NCBI GenBank assembly: GCA_910589415.1
Contig: OU342633.1
Span: forward strand, 39,314,210 to 39,378,209
Reading direction: 5' to 3'
DNA from: Malachius bipustulatus
Taxonomy: Eukaryota; Arthropoda; Insecta; Coleoptera; Melyridae
Length of the DNA stretch: 64,000 bases
In this document: in pieces, positions 1-11,705 of the stretch
Position numbering within the stretch: position 1 is the first letter of the stretch
Layout: every line of letters begins with the position of its first letter
Position numbers and translations under genes: made by a program
Notes under the pieces: model-generated
What the model was told of the DNA's origin: nothing
Database searches by the model: none
What the model saw: the letters and a program-made list of their open reading frames with translations, nothing else

Positions 1-182
1 TTAGGTTCTCGCCCAAACTGAAACTAGTTTTGGAAACTCCTTAGCTTCAGTTACAACTTTCATATTGAAGTCAAGGTTCTATCTCTGTTGGATTCAAAAT
101 CTAATTTTTCAATTTGATTCAATTTGAATTAATTCAAAGACATAAAATTTAAAAACTAGTTTCAGTTTGGGCGAGAACCTAA
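1..182. repeat. Hairpin MITE with 31-bp inverted ends
   Basis: The first 31 bases (beginning TTAGGTTCTCGCCCAAACTG) are repeated in inverted orientation at 152-182. The interior is AT-rich with no coding potential. This is a typical short non-autonomous foldback element. The left edge coincides with the window start, so the true end and target duplication cannot be seen. Confidence 0.8.
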
Positions 183-501
183 AAATGCCGAAACTGGAGC
201 CAAAAAACTAAAAACCGGAAGTCAGTCATATTTCCGCAACGAAGGTCCAAATCCAAAAACTTCAAATAAAAAAACGTTTCGTCTTGACGAGACCTACACG
301 GCCCTTACCGTTGTCTAAATCGAGGTGGTACACCCTGTATATGTAATAATATACAGGGTTTTCAATTTTTAGAACTGCTTTTTTGGGAAAATCTCAAAAT
401 GTGGATTTTCCATTATTTTTCTGTTTTCACCACTGTAATCCGCGGCAAAAATTCTTCACTTTTCCTGATTTAACCGACTTTTTAGCTGCAATAATAACGA
501 A
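183..501. other. Intergenic, no gene seen
   Basis: AT-rich sequence between the MITE and the LINE tail. It contains only a tiny palindrome near 331-360 built on ACACCCTGTATA-like ends, a motif found at the ends of several MITEs in this window. No exon or RNA is supported. Confidence 0.5.
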
Positions 502-2105
502 GTTTCAGTTTCAGTTTCAGTTTGTTTATTCGTCAATTCCAAGTAAATACACAAATGGAGTGTTACTTATCAGACACGTCATTAATAAGTTTACAAACAT
601 ATTATATAAGTTGACAATCATACACAACATTCACATTAGTTACAAATAACCTATTCTACTCGTATTACCATCATTCTTAAAGAATTCGTCTAGTGAGTAA
701 AAACTTTCATTCGTAAGAAAATCCTTTGTTTTTGCCTGAAATTCAGCAATGCTATCTGTTTCTTCAAAGCATTTATAAACAGATAAGGCATGGTTATAAA
801 CTTTAACTCCGATATAATTTGGACTCTGCTGCCCTATGCTAAGTCTAGAGAAAGGGAGAGATAAATTATTTCTACTTTTAGTCTCGTACGAATGATAAGT
901 TGATCTCTTATGGTGTGACGCAATACCTTTTTTAACATAAACCAATAACAAGTATATGTATAGGGATGGTAGGGTCATAATCTGCATTCTTTTAAAAAGC
1001 TGTCTGCATGGTGCTCCGCTAGGTGACGAGGTCATATATCTTATGACTCTTTTTTGTGCGATAAAGACACGATCAGCACCCCCGGCGGAGCCCCAGTATA
1101 TAAGGCCGTATGAAATTATGGACTGGAAGAGAGAACAGTAAACCATCTTCAGCACATCGACGGAGACCGTGAACCTCAGACTTCGGATGAGAAAGGAGCA
1201 GGAACTCAACTTTGGCAAAATACTGTCTATGTGACTGTTCCAGATTAACTTTCTGTCAATGTATAAACCTAAAAATTTTGTCGCGATGACGTTTTCAATC
1301 GATTTTCCATTAAGTTTAATCAACAAGCTCGAGTCTACTGGGATATTTTTCGTTATGATCTCCATTGCAACTGTTTTTTCATTATTTAGCTTCAAGCCGT
1401 TATTCAGACACCAGTTTTGAACGTAATGTGCACATTGGCTAGAGCCCCTAGAGAGATCCGGTCTTCCTTCCCCAACTACCAAGGCGTTCGTGTCATCCGC
1501 ATATAACGCGAATAACACTCTTCCTAGTCCGTTAGTCGGGAGATCGTTCACGAAGCACCCAAACAATGTCGGTGAGATACATGAGCCCTGAGGTGTTCCC
1601 TTTTTTATTTCTAAGGAGTCTGAGAATTTCTCACCAATTCTAACCCGCTGAAACCTACCACTCAGATAGGATCTAATCCAGTCATTAGCTGGTCCTCTCA
1701 CTCCCATGTTTTTCAATTTCTCCAACAATAGTCTATGATCAACAGTGTCGAATGCGCGACTCAAGTCAAAAAATAAGCCCGCTATATGTTTTCCATTGTT
1801 CAAGCCATCATAGATATGTTCCATCACAAAATCTAATGCAGTGTGAGTCGAATGTTTCACTCTGAATCCATGTTGGTATTCAGTCAAGAGTGAGTTTTTT
1901 TCTAGAAAGTTGGTTAGTCTTATGTTAAAGGCTTTTTCGAAAATTTTTGATATCTGACACTGTACCGCAATCGGTCTACAATTTTTAGTGTCTTGTCTGC
2001 ACCCCTTGTTTTTAAAAACAGGAATGACCTTAGAAGTTTTCAATGTGGTAGGAAATGTGCCCAGTGAGAAACTTGTATTTATTAACTTACCAAGGTTACT
2101 TAAGG
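502..2105 (-). mobile_element. 5'-truncated non-LTR retrotransposon (LINE)
   Basis: On the minus strand this reads: RT frame, short 3' UTR, AATAAA, then a 3' tail of about four GTTTCA-type hexamers (502-523, as plus-strand sequence). Microsatellite 3' tails are common in insect LINEs. The RT homology begins abruptly near 2,105, just before an in-frame stop, so the 5' part (ORF1, endonuclease, N-terminal RT) is missing as in ordinary 5' truncation. A short direct duplication abuts the truncated end. I could not define target-site duplications with confidence. Confidence 0.85.
640..2043 (-). CDS. LINE reverse transcriptase, C-terminal two thirds (467 codons open)
   Basis: RNA-dependent DNA polymerase domain of a non-LTR retrotransposon; in the family it copies the element RNA at a nicked chromosomal target. 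Residue numbers are from the ATG at 2043. A KVIPVFKNKG-type motif lies at the N-terminus, catalytic Asp motif A FFDLSRAFD at 91-99, motif B GTPQGS at 149-154 and catalytic YADD at 181-184. A thumb and C-terminal region rich in aromatic and basic residues follows. The frame stays open upstream of the ATG to about 2,105 (it includes TSFSLGTFPTTLK), so this ATG is internal and not the native start. No stop or frameshift interrupts the fragment, which suggests a fairly recent insertion. The sequence resembles the CR1/jockey assemblage; I do not assign a clade. It lacks the endonuclease and cannot be autonomous. Confidence 0.85.
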   Translation of the reverse strand: MKTSKVIPVFKNKGCRQDTKNCRPIAVQCQISKIFEKAFNIRLTNFLEKNSLLTEYQHGFRVKHSTHTALDFVMEHIYDGLNNGKHIAGLFFDLSRAFDTVDHRLLLEKLKNMGVRGPANDWIRSYLSGRFQRVRIGEKFSDSLEIKKGTPQGSCISPTLFGCFVNDLPTNGLGRVLFALYADDTNALVVGEGRPDLSRGSSQCAHYVQNWCLNNGLKLNNEKTVAMEIITKNIPVDSSLLIKLNGKSIENVIATKFLGLYIDRKLIWNSHIDSILPKLSSCSFLIRSLRFTVSVDVLKMVYCSLFQSIISYGLIYWGSAGGADRVFIAQKRVIRYMTSSPSGAPCRQLFKRMQIMTLPSLYIYLLLVYVKKGIASHHKRSTYHSYETKSRNNLSLPFSRLSIGQQSPNYIGVKVYNHALSVYKCFEETDSIAEFQAKTKDFLTNESFYSLDEFFKNDGNTSRIGYL

Positions 2106-2132
2106 TTTAATTTGGTTACTTAAGGTTTAATT
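2094..2132. repeat. 20-bp tandem duplication at LINE 5' end
   Basis: The sequence GGTTACTTAAGGTTTAATT occurs at 2094-2112 and again at 2114-2132. It sits exactly where RT homology ends, so it may be a by-product of LINE integration. Confidence 0.7.
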
Positions 2133-2148
2133 AAGTTACCAAGGTTAA

Positions 2149-4078
2149 CAGAGAAAACAGAAAATAGGTATTTCATCACCCTGTATACATATTCACTCCA
2201 CGCCCATGGAGACATTTGATCATCATAAACAGTTAAACAACATATTTTAATTTCAGCAATTTTAACCAAGGGCTAATTTACATAGGTAATAATGATCCGT
2301 CCGGGGTCTATTTAGTAGAAAGGCATAATAAGTCTGGAGTTTCATTTAAAAAAATAAAATCTATTTGAACCTTTTTGGAAGCTCAAAATCGTTTGAGTAA
2401 ATAAATTAGTTAATGCTCTCTGGGTAGAATTCAGTAAATATGATTGTGATATAAAAAGATCACCTCCATGGAAAATTTGAATATCCATGGTCAGTGAACA
2501 TCCGCTGTCCCTCACAATAGTCGTCCTGGAAGCGGGGATATAATATCCTGCAAATTACGGGTCAATGAATATAATCAGTAATCACGATATCACTCACAAC
2601 GAGGACCGAAACAAAAAGCCCCGAATGTCGGGACATATTAGGACGTTCTCCTCTTTTCGGAATGCCGACTATCAAATTTCATGCCTTTATTAGATCCCGA
2701 AACACGATGTTGCCATTTCCTTTTCAAATCAATAGTGAAACAAACTGTCCATTTCATTTCAAGTATTGAACTTTTTTAAAACGAGAACACAAAAAAAACT
2801 TCAATATTGACGGTTATCCAATTGAAGCCTTCAATTGAAACAAAAAATCCGTCCATGATAATCGAAGATGGTAGGTAATTTCGAGAAGGAATTTTAGATC
2901 TTTTTATTGATGAAAATAATGTTTAACGCAAAGATATTTACTTTTAAATTAAATGGCTGGAACTGGAATAAAATTTCCACTTCTAGGAATTTTTATATTT
3001 CTCGAAAGGAGCTCTATATTGCACGATCTATATATCCTTATAACTGATGGTCATAAAAAAGCTTTATGATCGTCCGATTTTATGTCGGTCGTCCCCTAAA
3101 GTCGTCTTTTCCAAAACTGCTATCAGTAAAAATCTTGCATCCGGGATCACATTTTACATTGTTTCTGCCAAAAATTATCTCTTCGAGTGATAAAAAGTCG
3201 ATGAGCATGGTAAAAAGTTCATTAATTTCTTAGCCGAATTGAATCAATAGAAGATTTGGGAAAACTGCTGCAGTTGTTTGTTTTACATTTTATGAGAAAA
3301 TAATAATTAGGTAAATCATTATTGTGCTCATTTCGCTTTAATCCCTTATTAAGGAAAATCCCTGCTTATACAGGGGTTTTTATATTAAATCTAATTTTCT
3401 TAAAAAAACATATTACTATGGCTTGAATTTACGCTGTATATAACAAATATATGGTTCACGATAATCTGCAATCCGGATTTATAAAGTTAGCAGAGTTCAT
3501 TAATTAATAACTAAGCGAACGTTCCCATTCGGGTTGAATAAACGAAGTGAGTAAATTCGATAAAGGGTTGAAAAAATTAAAATAAGGGTTCAAAAAATTA
3601 TAATAATGTGGCTAAGAGGCTTAAAAAATTCTAATGGTAACAGCGAAATACGTCTTCTATGTATATCAGATAGGGCTAGACACGTTCTGTCAATAAACAT
3701 GCCATTGACCGCTTAATATTAATTACGATTCATTAAATCAATCACATCAATCAAAAGCTAGAAAATCAATCAAGATGGAAAAATATCGATCATGACTATT
3801 ATAATAAAGTTTAAGTGTCATCGTTCTACTGCGTTTGAAACCGTTCACATCGCAAGGACAACCATCCTGTTGAACCACTTTTTATTCAAGGCAATCTCGA
3901 TGGAAACATTTATTTAAAATCATTTCAAAAGTGTATTGATCCTATGATTGGGGAACTTTTAGAAAATGACAACAAATTAATAGAAAATGAATTACTTTTC
4001 AACAAGATGGTACCCCCCTCACTATTCAAGTGCTGTATGGTAATTTTTGGTTAAGTCTGGAGATTGTATTAGTTGACC
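2149..4078. other. About 1.9 kb without recognised features
   Basis: AT-rich sequence with frequent stops in all frames. I see no convincing exon, RNA gene, terminal repeat or tandem array. Confidence 0.5.
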
Positions 4079-5650
4079 AACAGCTCAGTAATTTTAGACT
4101 TTTCCCAAAAGTTAATTGTCGGCAGAAATATTTTGGAGTAATTTTGTCCCTCCCTCCTCAGATATGCTTAAAGTGCAAAATTATAACAAATTATCCCCAG
4201 GTTGGCCGCCATCTTGAATTTAGGGGGTTAGTTTGTTTTTAACCATTATCTTAGTAGTTTTTGAGTTTTTGAAAAAAACACTCATTCTCAATAAATTTGT
4301 GGGGAATTTCATTCTCTACATTGTTTATATCCTCATATTTTTTTTTTATATTCAGTTATTTATACCAAATATTACACATCATAAATTCCAGCGAAGGGGT
4401 TGAAATGCAATTTTTGGACTTTTATATTTAAAAAACTTTTAAATATAAATTATATAAATTACCTAAATATAATTTTAAAAACCTAAAAATGTTTAAATAG
4501 GAAAGTTGAATACTTTATCGTGCAAACTCTTTTCGTCCGAGAAATACGTCAAAATCGGAGGTGAGGGAACATCGGATAAAAAATGTTGTAATTTGATATT
4601 GTTTCAAAAAAATCATAATTCGCGATAAAAAAAAAGGCAGTTTGTATTCAAAATCTCAAAATCACCCCACCCCTTCGCGATGGGGGTGGGGTTATTTGTG
4701 TATCCAAACAATGTCCCTCTCCAAACCACTGAATTTCTTTTCTTAAACACTGGCAGTCAGAAATAATCAACTGGAGGGATTAAAATGGATCATCCTGTAG
4801 AAAAGAGTCAATATTTTGTTCAACATAATCTCAGTGAATTTTGATTTAAAAAAAATATGAAAATTAGTCCTAAACTTGTGAAGAGAAAGGACTTACAATC
4901 GATTAGTATTTACCTATACGTTCGGCGATTAATGATTCCTTGTAACCGTAAAGTAATTCATTACGCTTTTTTCTATAAAAAATTAATTAACGTCGTAAAA
5001 TACAAAAAAAACTAATTCCCCAAGCCAAAATGACGGCTTTCCCACAAGGGATAGGAGGTCGAATTTTCGGATTTAGACTCACCATCAATACCACCCAACA
5101 CCCACAAAAAATGCGTTTTTTCCACTTTGATGGCGTAATCAAATTCTAATTTTCTGGACTAAAGGTACATGGAGAATTAGATGTATTTCACCACTTACCG
5201 AACTTTGTCGCATTCCTTGACGAAAAACTTTGTTGCACGATAATTTGTTCCATAAATTTTTTTACAAATTGTGTAAGGAAAAAGTACAAAAATTGCATTT
5301 CAACCCCTTCGCTGTAGCTTACGATGTGTAAAAAAATAATTATAAAGACATGAAATGTAGAAAAGTAAATTTTCCACAAGTTTGGGAATTAGTATTTTTG
5401 CTCAAAACCAAAAAAACTACTGAGATAATTAGGAAAAAATTCAAGACGGCGACAAACGCCTGGGGGGTAATTTGTAATAATTTTGCAGTATAATCATCTC
5501 TGATGTGAGTGGGAACCACGGTGTAAGATATAATATCTTATATACCTTATCTTACACCGTGGTGGGAACAAAACTGCATCAAAAAATTTCTGCCGGCAAT
5601 TAACTTTTTGGGTGTGCCTTTTTTTCGTCTAAAATGACTGGGCTACTAAG
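4079..5650. repeat. Large imperfect foldback element (about 1.57 kb)
   Basis: The left arm (about 4,079-4,440) is the inverted, diverged counterpart of the right arm (about 5,260-5,650). Shared blocks include AGTTAATTG(T/C)CGGCAGAAAT near the outer part and the inverted pair GAAGGGGTTGAAATGCAATTT / AAATTGCATTTCAACCCCTTC near the inner part. The space between holds a strong GC-rich hairpin (4,663-4,694, CCCCACCCC / GGGGTGGGG). No transposase can be read. The right arm carries a separate 45-bp insertion at 5,517. Confidence 0.7.
5517..5561. mobile_element. 45-bp hAT-like micro-MITE with 8-bp target duplication
   Basis: Perfect inverted ends CACGGTGTAAGATA enclose a tiny AT core. The element is flanked on both sides by the direct 8-mer GTGGGAAC (5509-5516 and 5562-5569). 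An 8-bp duplication and C/A-starting ends are hallmarks of hAT-superfamily insertions. It interrupts the right arm of the foldback at 4,079-5,650, so it is younger than that element. Confidence 0.75.
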
Positions 5651-6804
5651 TTCTGTCGAATGACCACTCAGATCGCCCGCTAAGCCCTTTGGATTTTTTT
5701 TGTGGGGTCATTCCAAATGGCGAATGTACGCTACGAAACCTGAGACCTCGCCTGAGACATTAGAAGAAACGTACAGTGGAATTCGGATCATGCTGATTTC
5801 AATAAGGTACGCTTTATTATTGTTTGCAAGCTGATGGAAGACATTTTGAACAATCAGAATTAAAAAAAATTCTTTCTTCCGAATCTTAACTTCAAATCAT
5901 TTTTTTTAAATTTTAGTTCATTAATCAGGGTAACAAAAAAAGTGCTCGTAAAGATAGAGGATAAAAATACCTTTGACGTGTCACATGACTATTCGTGCCA
6001 TTTGAAATTATTAAAAGAGTTGCTACACGCGTATAAGGGAGAAGTTTGGAAGTTGTACTTTGCATTACATGTGACATTTCTTCCCTCTCAAAATATAGGT
6101 AGGTACTTTGAGGAATTTTCATAAAAATTTCTAATTTTCGTTAGGGGTGGATCAACTTTTAGTTGAATGCCTTGAAAATTAAAATCAGACTTACCTACCC
6201 TTACTTTTTTTGATGGAAGCAAAAATGTTGGATTCCGTTTTAAACAACAAACCGTTTTGTCTCTGATATTAAAACATGCCGTCTCAGATCATGGCGCCGT
6301 GAAGGCCAGAAAAACGTTTTATTTATATTCATTTACTCGGTTTCAACGACAAGAACATGCCAACGATCCATTAACAAGCTGTAGCTGAAGCTTCTCTGCT
6401 GTTTTGAGTTTTCATGTGGAATTGGATTTTCAACACCAGCACCAGACTGTCTAAACTTTGTTTGTTTTGTCAACTAAAACATCGTTTCCAAAGCTAATAA
6501 AGAGTAGGCCTCGTAACAGTTGAACGGCGAAGTTCTTTGTTGCACCGCTCTAAGTTCCAGGCAACTACTAGATTCTAATAGATATTATAAACTCACAAAC
6601 TCTCTAGTTTCCCGACAAGAAAAGTACGTGCGGCATGTTTACGAGGAAAGGAGTAGTTCTTGTTTGTCTTCGAAAACCACTTAAAATTCTCGCTTGTTGG
6701 AAATGTTTATAATAAGTAAAAAACTACGAACGTTCAGATTAAGAAGACTCACTTGAGTAAAGGCGTAGAGGCAGAATATTCGTATCTATGAAATTTCGTA
6801 TAGT
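5651..6804. other. About 1.15 kb without recognised features
   Basis: No terminal repeats, RNA or coding signature. Short open frames on both strands at 5,925-6,124 overlap each other and lack splice context or protein-like composition. Confidence 0.45.
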
Positions 6805-7930
6805 TCTATTAAAGCCCGCCAAAAAGTTCGCACCATTTGGGATTTTTTTTTGTTTTTCATCTATTTTGAATTTTTTTTATCAAATTTTGTGCTTGTCAAA
6901 AGATTAAATTTGATCACACTAGATTCAAGGTGTGAATATTAGCTCCAGAGAAAATGGCGTTTTCATTCTTCAAAATTACAAAAAAAAACATGATATTTCG
7001 AAAACTTAAAGTGTTTTGCGGGAAATTTGTGCAAAATTCGATAGATATTCACGAAATGTAATGTCAGTTATGAAAGAAATGAATTTTTATCCAGGTGGCC
7101 AGAAATTGGTAACTTATGAAATTTCAACGTTTTGCTCATTTTCTCTGAGATATTTTGAATTTGAAATATTTTTTCTGCTGCAAAAACTGTTAATATTGTT
7201 TATAATTATTGAAAAAAATCAACACGAGTAACGGAAACTAATACCCAGGAGCGAAATTTTCGAATTTTTGAAAGTCACATTTTCAAATGTTTTTGGTGCA
7301 AAAAATAACACCAAAAAAACATCCGAAAAGTTCAAGTATATTTATTAAATTCGAGTATTTTATTAAGAAATGAACATAAGTTATTATTTAAGTTCTATAT
7401 TTGAAAATTATAATTGAAAATAAAGTTGAACTTATTGTTAGATATGGTTTCTTCGTATACATATCTAATTATATGCTTTTCATGAGACTTTGCACCAAAA
7501 ACATATAAAAATGTGACATAAATTATATTAAATTCAAAAGGTTCGCTTCTGGTATTGGTGTCTGTTTCTCATGTTAATTTTTCTAATTATTATTATAAAC
7601 AATACTAATATTGCAGTCAAAATATTTAAAATTCAAAATTACACTGAAATTTCAAAAGTACCAATTTTTGGCCACCTGCATAAATGTTTCTTTCAACACT
7701 TGGTGAATATCTAACGAGTGTTGTCCACATTTCCTGCAAAACACGTTTAATTTTCTAAATATTAGTTTGTTTTTGTAATTTTTAAGTAATTTTGATAAAC
7801 GTTATTTTCTCCCGAGCTAAATTCACACCATAAATCTACTGGGCTATAATTTAATATTTTGACAAGCACAAATAGGTATGTATGTAAAAAAATTTCAAAA
7901 GGGCGGACCTCGGGGCGGACACTGTATATC
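6805..7930. repeat. Foldback element, about 1.1 kb
   Basis: The left arm (6,805-7,310) and right arm (7,490-7,930) are diverged inverted copies. For example TGGCCAGAAATTGGTAA near 7,097 pairs with ACCAATTTTTGGCCACC near 7,661, and TTTTGGTGCAAAAA pairs with TTGCACCAAAAAC. The outer ends contain GCCCGCC-like sequence. No coding capacity is seen. The length and near-complete palindromy fit a long non-autonomous MITE or foldback. Confidence 0.7.
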
Positions 7931-9993
7931 AATTAATTAATACTCATTAGGTACTAAAGTATATAGCTGGATATAAAATTACTGTATATGAAATAAAGGA
8001 TGTTACAACATGAGTTTGGGGTTTTAATTGAGAATTACTTCGGAACGATGTAACTTCGAAAATTTATGTTTGACACAATATTTCATGTTTAACATAGGTA
8101 AAAAGTCTGGCAACTGTCCAATAAATCTTTCATTTTTGAATTTTGAAAAAAAAGCAAAAACGTACTTTCTATTGATGTAAAAAAACCTTCTTGCGCATCA
8201 ATCGCATAAAGAGTGTATTTTTATGCGATTCAACTATGAAAATTTTTGCCGCCTTTTAAATTGGCTTTCTGAATTTTTCAATAGTCAGGTCGAATTTGCG
8301 TAGTGGTTTACTGTGAAAATTTCATTTCATTTCGTTTGAAAGCGTGCCGTAAAATAGATTTTTACATAATAAACAAAAAAAAAATTGGCAAAATTTAACA
8401 ATTTCGTCTCTTGTCCTATATACCCGCCACTGACTAACTTTAAAAAGTTACAGGCGAGTTCTGAAAACCGAACATTTGAAATTTTAGAGAAATAAACATC
8501 ATGTAAAAAAATTCGAATAACTCCGCCATTTCTCTTATTTGCTTCTTTAAATTTTGGAGAGTTACAAGCTATTAGTGTAGTTGTCTACTCCGAAAATTTC
8601 AGGTAAATTCCCTCAAAAATGTGCTGTTAATCAATTAAAGAAATTTAGCCATTTTTACCATTTTCTTACCCACGCCACTACTAGCTTACTAATGAAAATA
8701 ATAAAAATTTTATTGCATTAATTCAAATTTCAAATCATTTTAGTCCAATCTTGTTAATAAAGGTTTGTAGGAGTTTTTATTTTCTGCAATTATTGGGGTT
8801 GGCAGGAGCAGTCATATCTGCATGGGTGGTCTCGCCATAGCCGAGCGCGATGAAAACGGTGCGCTGGTCTGGTGCTGGTGCTGGTTTTAAATCAAGCAGT
8901 CCCGGTCTGAATATTACATTCAATCGTTGTTATTAAACAAGCCTTTAATTGTCATCCTCATTATTTTGTTGTGAAAAGTTTTCTTTCTATATTGCTTATA
9001 CAGGGACTAAAAGATAGCCTTTTTCCCTAAAATTCAAAAAGCCGCCATTTTGAAACGGCTCGATCGATTTTGCTCAAAAAATGCAATACCAGACCACTAC
9101 TTGTAGATAATATCTTCCTCCCATAAAAATTTCAGCCTCCTAGATTGAAAACTGCTACCAGAAAACCGTGTCACAGGACCGGATGTTTCGAAATTTTAAA
9201 GGACAGCCTGTAGAAGTAACGCGACTTTTGAAAAAATTTTCAACGAAAATTTAACGTCATCCCGAAGTTTCACAAGAGTAAAAAATTTCTTCCACTAATC
9301 TTGAAAGATGAAGCTACTAGAGCGTTTTTAAAATTTTAGAGAAATTTACATCATGTAAAATAAATTTAAATATCTCCGCCATTTTTGTTATTTGATCCTT
9401 GAAATTTGAAGATTAAAGAGTATTAGTATTATAGTTGTCTACTGTAAAAATTTTAGTTCAATTCCTTCAAAAATGTGCTCAAAAACTGTTATAGAAATTA
9501 AGCCACTTTCACTCTTTTCCTACCCACGCCACTGGCTTATTAATGGAAAAAATTCAAATTTTTTTGCATTAACTCAAATTTCAATTAATTTTCTTTCAAT
9601 CCTGTTAACTTGATGTGAAAGTTTTTTTGCCATCTTGCTCATACAGGGATTCAAAAAATAGTAAATTTTCCGAAAATTCAAATGGTCGCCATTTTTAAAC
9701 GGCTCGGCCGATTTTGCTCAAGTGCAATACCAGACCACTCCTTGTGGACATCTTACTCTCACAAAAATTTCAGCCCCCTAGATTGAAAACTGCGGCCAGA
9801 AACCGTGCCTCAAAGTCCGGATTTGGGGAACTTTGAAAGGACACCCTGTAGAAGTAACGTGACTTTTGGAATTTTTTTCAACGAAAATCTAAAGTCATTC
9901 CTCAGCTTTACAAGAATCCAAAATTTCATTCACTGATCTTGAAAGATAAAGCTACAGGAGCGTTTTGAAAATCGAAAAATCGTGATTTTGGAG

Positions 9994-9994
<1 letters not shown>

Positions 9995-10037
<43 letters not shown>
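9995..10037. repeat. (TA)n microsatellite
   Basis: About 21 TA dinucleotides in the second tandem unit. The matching position of the third unit (11,314-11,326) has only about six, so this tract expanded after the units duplicated. Confidence 0.95.
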
Positions 10038-10039
<2 letters not shown>

Positions 10040-10576
10040 TGGGCAGGTGAATTTTGGAAAACCACTTTTTCGTGATCTGGGGGTCATGATCGGTGGACAT
10101 TTGATGAGTTTGGGTGATTTTCGAAAAGTGATGTCGTCCTCAATAGTGTATTTTTTTGTTAAAAAATACACTAAAATTATACAAAGTGTTCATTTGCACA
10201 GTTATGAAGACATTGTCTATTTTCTTCTCAAATGGAACACCCTGTATGTTATTGTATTTTCATATTTCCTGATAAAATCCAATAACAATAGTTTCTACAG
10301 TTCCGGTTTAAATTAGGTGGTTTTTGAGTTATAAACAAATGAAAATAGTAATTTTTCATTTTGAAAAATAGATTGAAGAAAAATGATTTAAAAAATAGAC
10401 AAAGGAACATCCTGTATAAAAAAAACCTTCTTGCGCATCAATCGCAGAAATAACGTATTTTTATGCGATTCAATAATATATATTTTCTTCCTATTTTTTT
10501 TTTTATAATGAATATAATGAAAAAATAATCCGATTTTTTTTGGGGAAAACTCCACCTACCTACCAAAAAAAAAAAA

Positions 10577-10649
10577 ATGATCCTCTCGTGGATTCGAACC
10601 CGCACCAACAGTTTGCTAGGCAAGGGTGTAATGAACTGAGCCACGGTGC
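10577..10649 (-). repeat. tRNA-like fragment (SINE or tRNA relic)
   Basis: The minus strand has an A-box-like GTGGCTCAGTTCATTAC and a clear B-box/T-loop GGGTTCGAATCC at tRNA-like spacing. The acceptor and T stems do not pair properly, so this is not a functional tRNA. It could be the head of a tRNA-derived SINE or a decayed tRNA copy. Confidence 0.45.
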
Positions 10650-11584
10650 GTTTCAAATTTTTAGTGCTGATGGGGTAGATATATGTAGTACGTCAGGTAC
10701 CTACACCTACCCATTTTATTTTTTAAACTGGTCATATCTTAGTTATTAAAAGACCAATTTGAATACTTTTTTCACCTGCATGTAGGTGATTTAATTGTCG
10801 TTGCGATTCCTCTCATTTACACATTTTTACCCTTTTCCTACCCACGACACTGGCTTATTAATGGAAAATATGCTAATTTTATTGCAATTACTCAAATTTT
10901 CAATAATTTTCTTCAAATCCTGTTAAATTTGATTTTAAAGTTTTTTTGCCATCTTGCTCATACAGAGGTTCAAAAAATAGTAAATTTTACGAAAATTCAA
11001 ATGGTCGCCATTTTGAAACGGCTCGGCCGATTTTGCTCAAGTGCAATACCAGACCACTCCTTGTGAATATCTTACTCTCACAAAAATTTCAGACCCCTAG
11101 ATTGAAAACTGCGGCCAGAAACCGTGCCTCAAGGACCGGATTTTTGGAACTTTGAAAGGACACCCTGTAGAAGTAACGTGACTTTTGGAAATTTTTTCAA
11201 CGAAAATCTAAAGTCATTCCAAAGCTTTACAAGAATCAAAAATTTCGTTCACTAATCTTGAAAGATAATGCTGCAGGAGCGTTTTTAAAATCGAAAAATC
11301 GTGATTTCGGAGAAATATATATATATCGTGGGCAGGTGAATTTTGGAAAACCACTTTTTCGTGATCTGGGGGTCAGGATCGGTGGATATTTGGTGAGTTT
11401 GGGTGATTTTCGAAAAGTGATGTCGTCCTCAATAGTGTATTTTTTTTGTTAAAAAATACACTAATATACATCAATAGAAAGTAAATTAAATTACCTACAT
11501 AATTGACCCGTTTTTGCATTTTCTTTTCAACACAAAACTAAAAGATTTATTGCAGAGTTGCCAGACTTTCTAGCTACTCAATGT

Positions 11585-11705
11585 AATACAACACGTGAAA
11601 TCGTGATTATCGAAAATCACATTGTGAATCACTCAACATGTTGACAACATGTTGAGTGGAAACCTATGTGATTACCAATTAATCACGAGTTCACGTGCTG
11701 TATTC
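11585..11705. repeat. 121-bp hairpin MITE
   Basis: AATACAACACGTGAAATCGT at the left matches the complement of the right end with two differences. The centre holds a second palindrome, ACTCAACATGTTG / CAACATGTTGAGT. The whole segment can fold into one long hairpin. Confidence 0.7.

Larger units (their letters stand above)
8101..11570. repeat. Composite repeat: inverted ends enclosing 2-3 diverged tandem units
   Basis: The ends are inverted copies: AAAGTCTGGCAAC at 8,102 pairs with GTTGCCAGACTTT at 11,556, and CTTTCTATTGATGTA at 8,166 pairs with TACATCAATAGAAAG at 11,470. Inside, related direct units lie at about 8,480-9,335, 9,336-10,165 and 10,822-11,463; the last two are close to identical over roughly 600 bp. 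Each has a block beginning CCTACCCACG(C/A)CACT and a GCAATACCAGACCACT block. Unit 1 carries about 210 bp of unrelated DNA (8,760-8,970). A 57-bp segment with CTTCTTGCGCATCAATCGCA occurs directly repeated at 8,188 and 10,426. No protein is encoded. Confidence 0.7.

Noticed and set aside
10577..10649. Functional tRNA gene on the minus strand
   Set aside because: B box is good but acceptor and T stems do not pair; treated as a SINE or relic.
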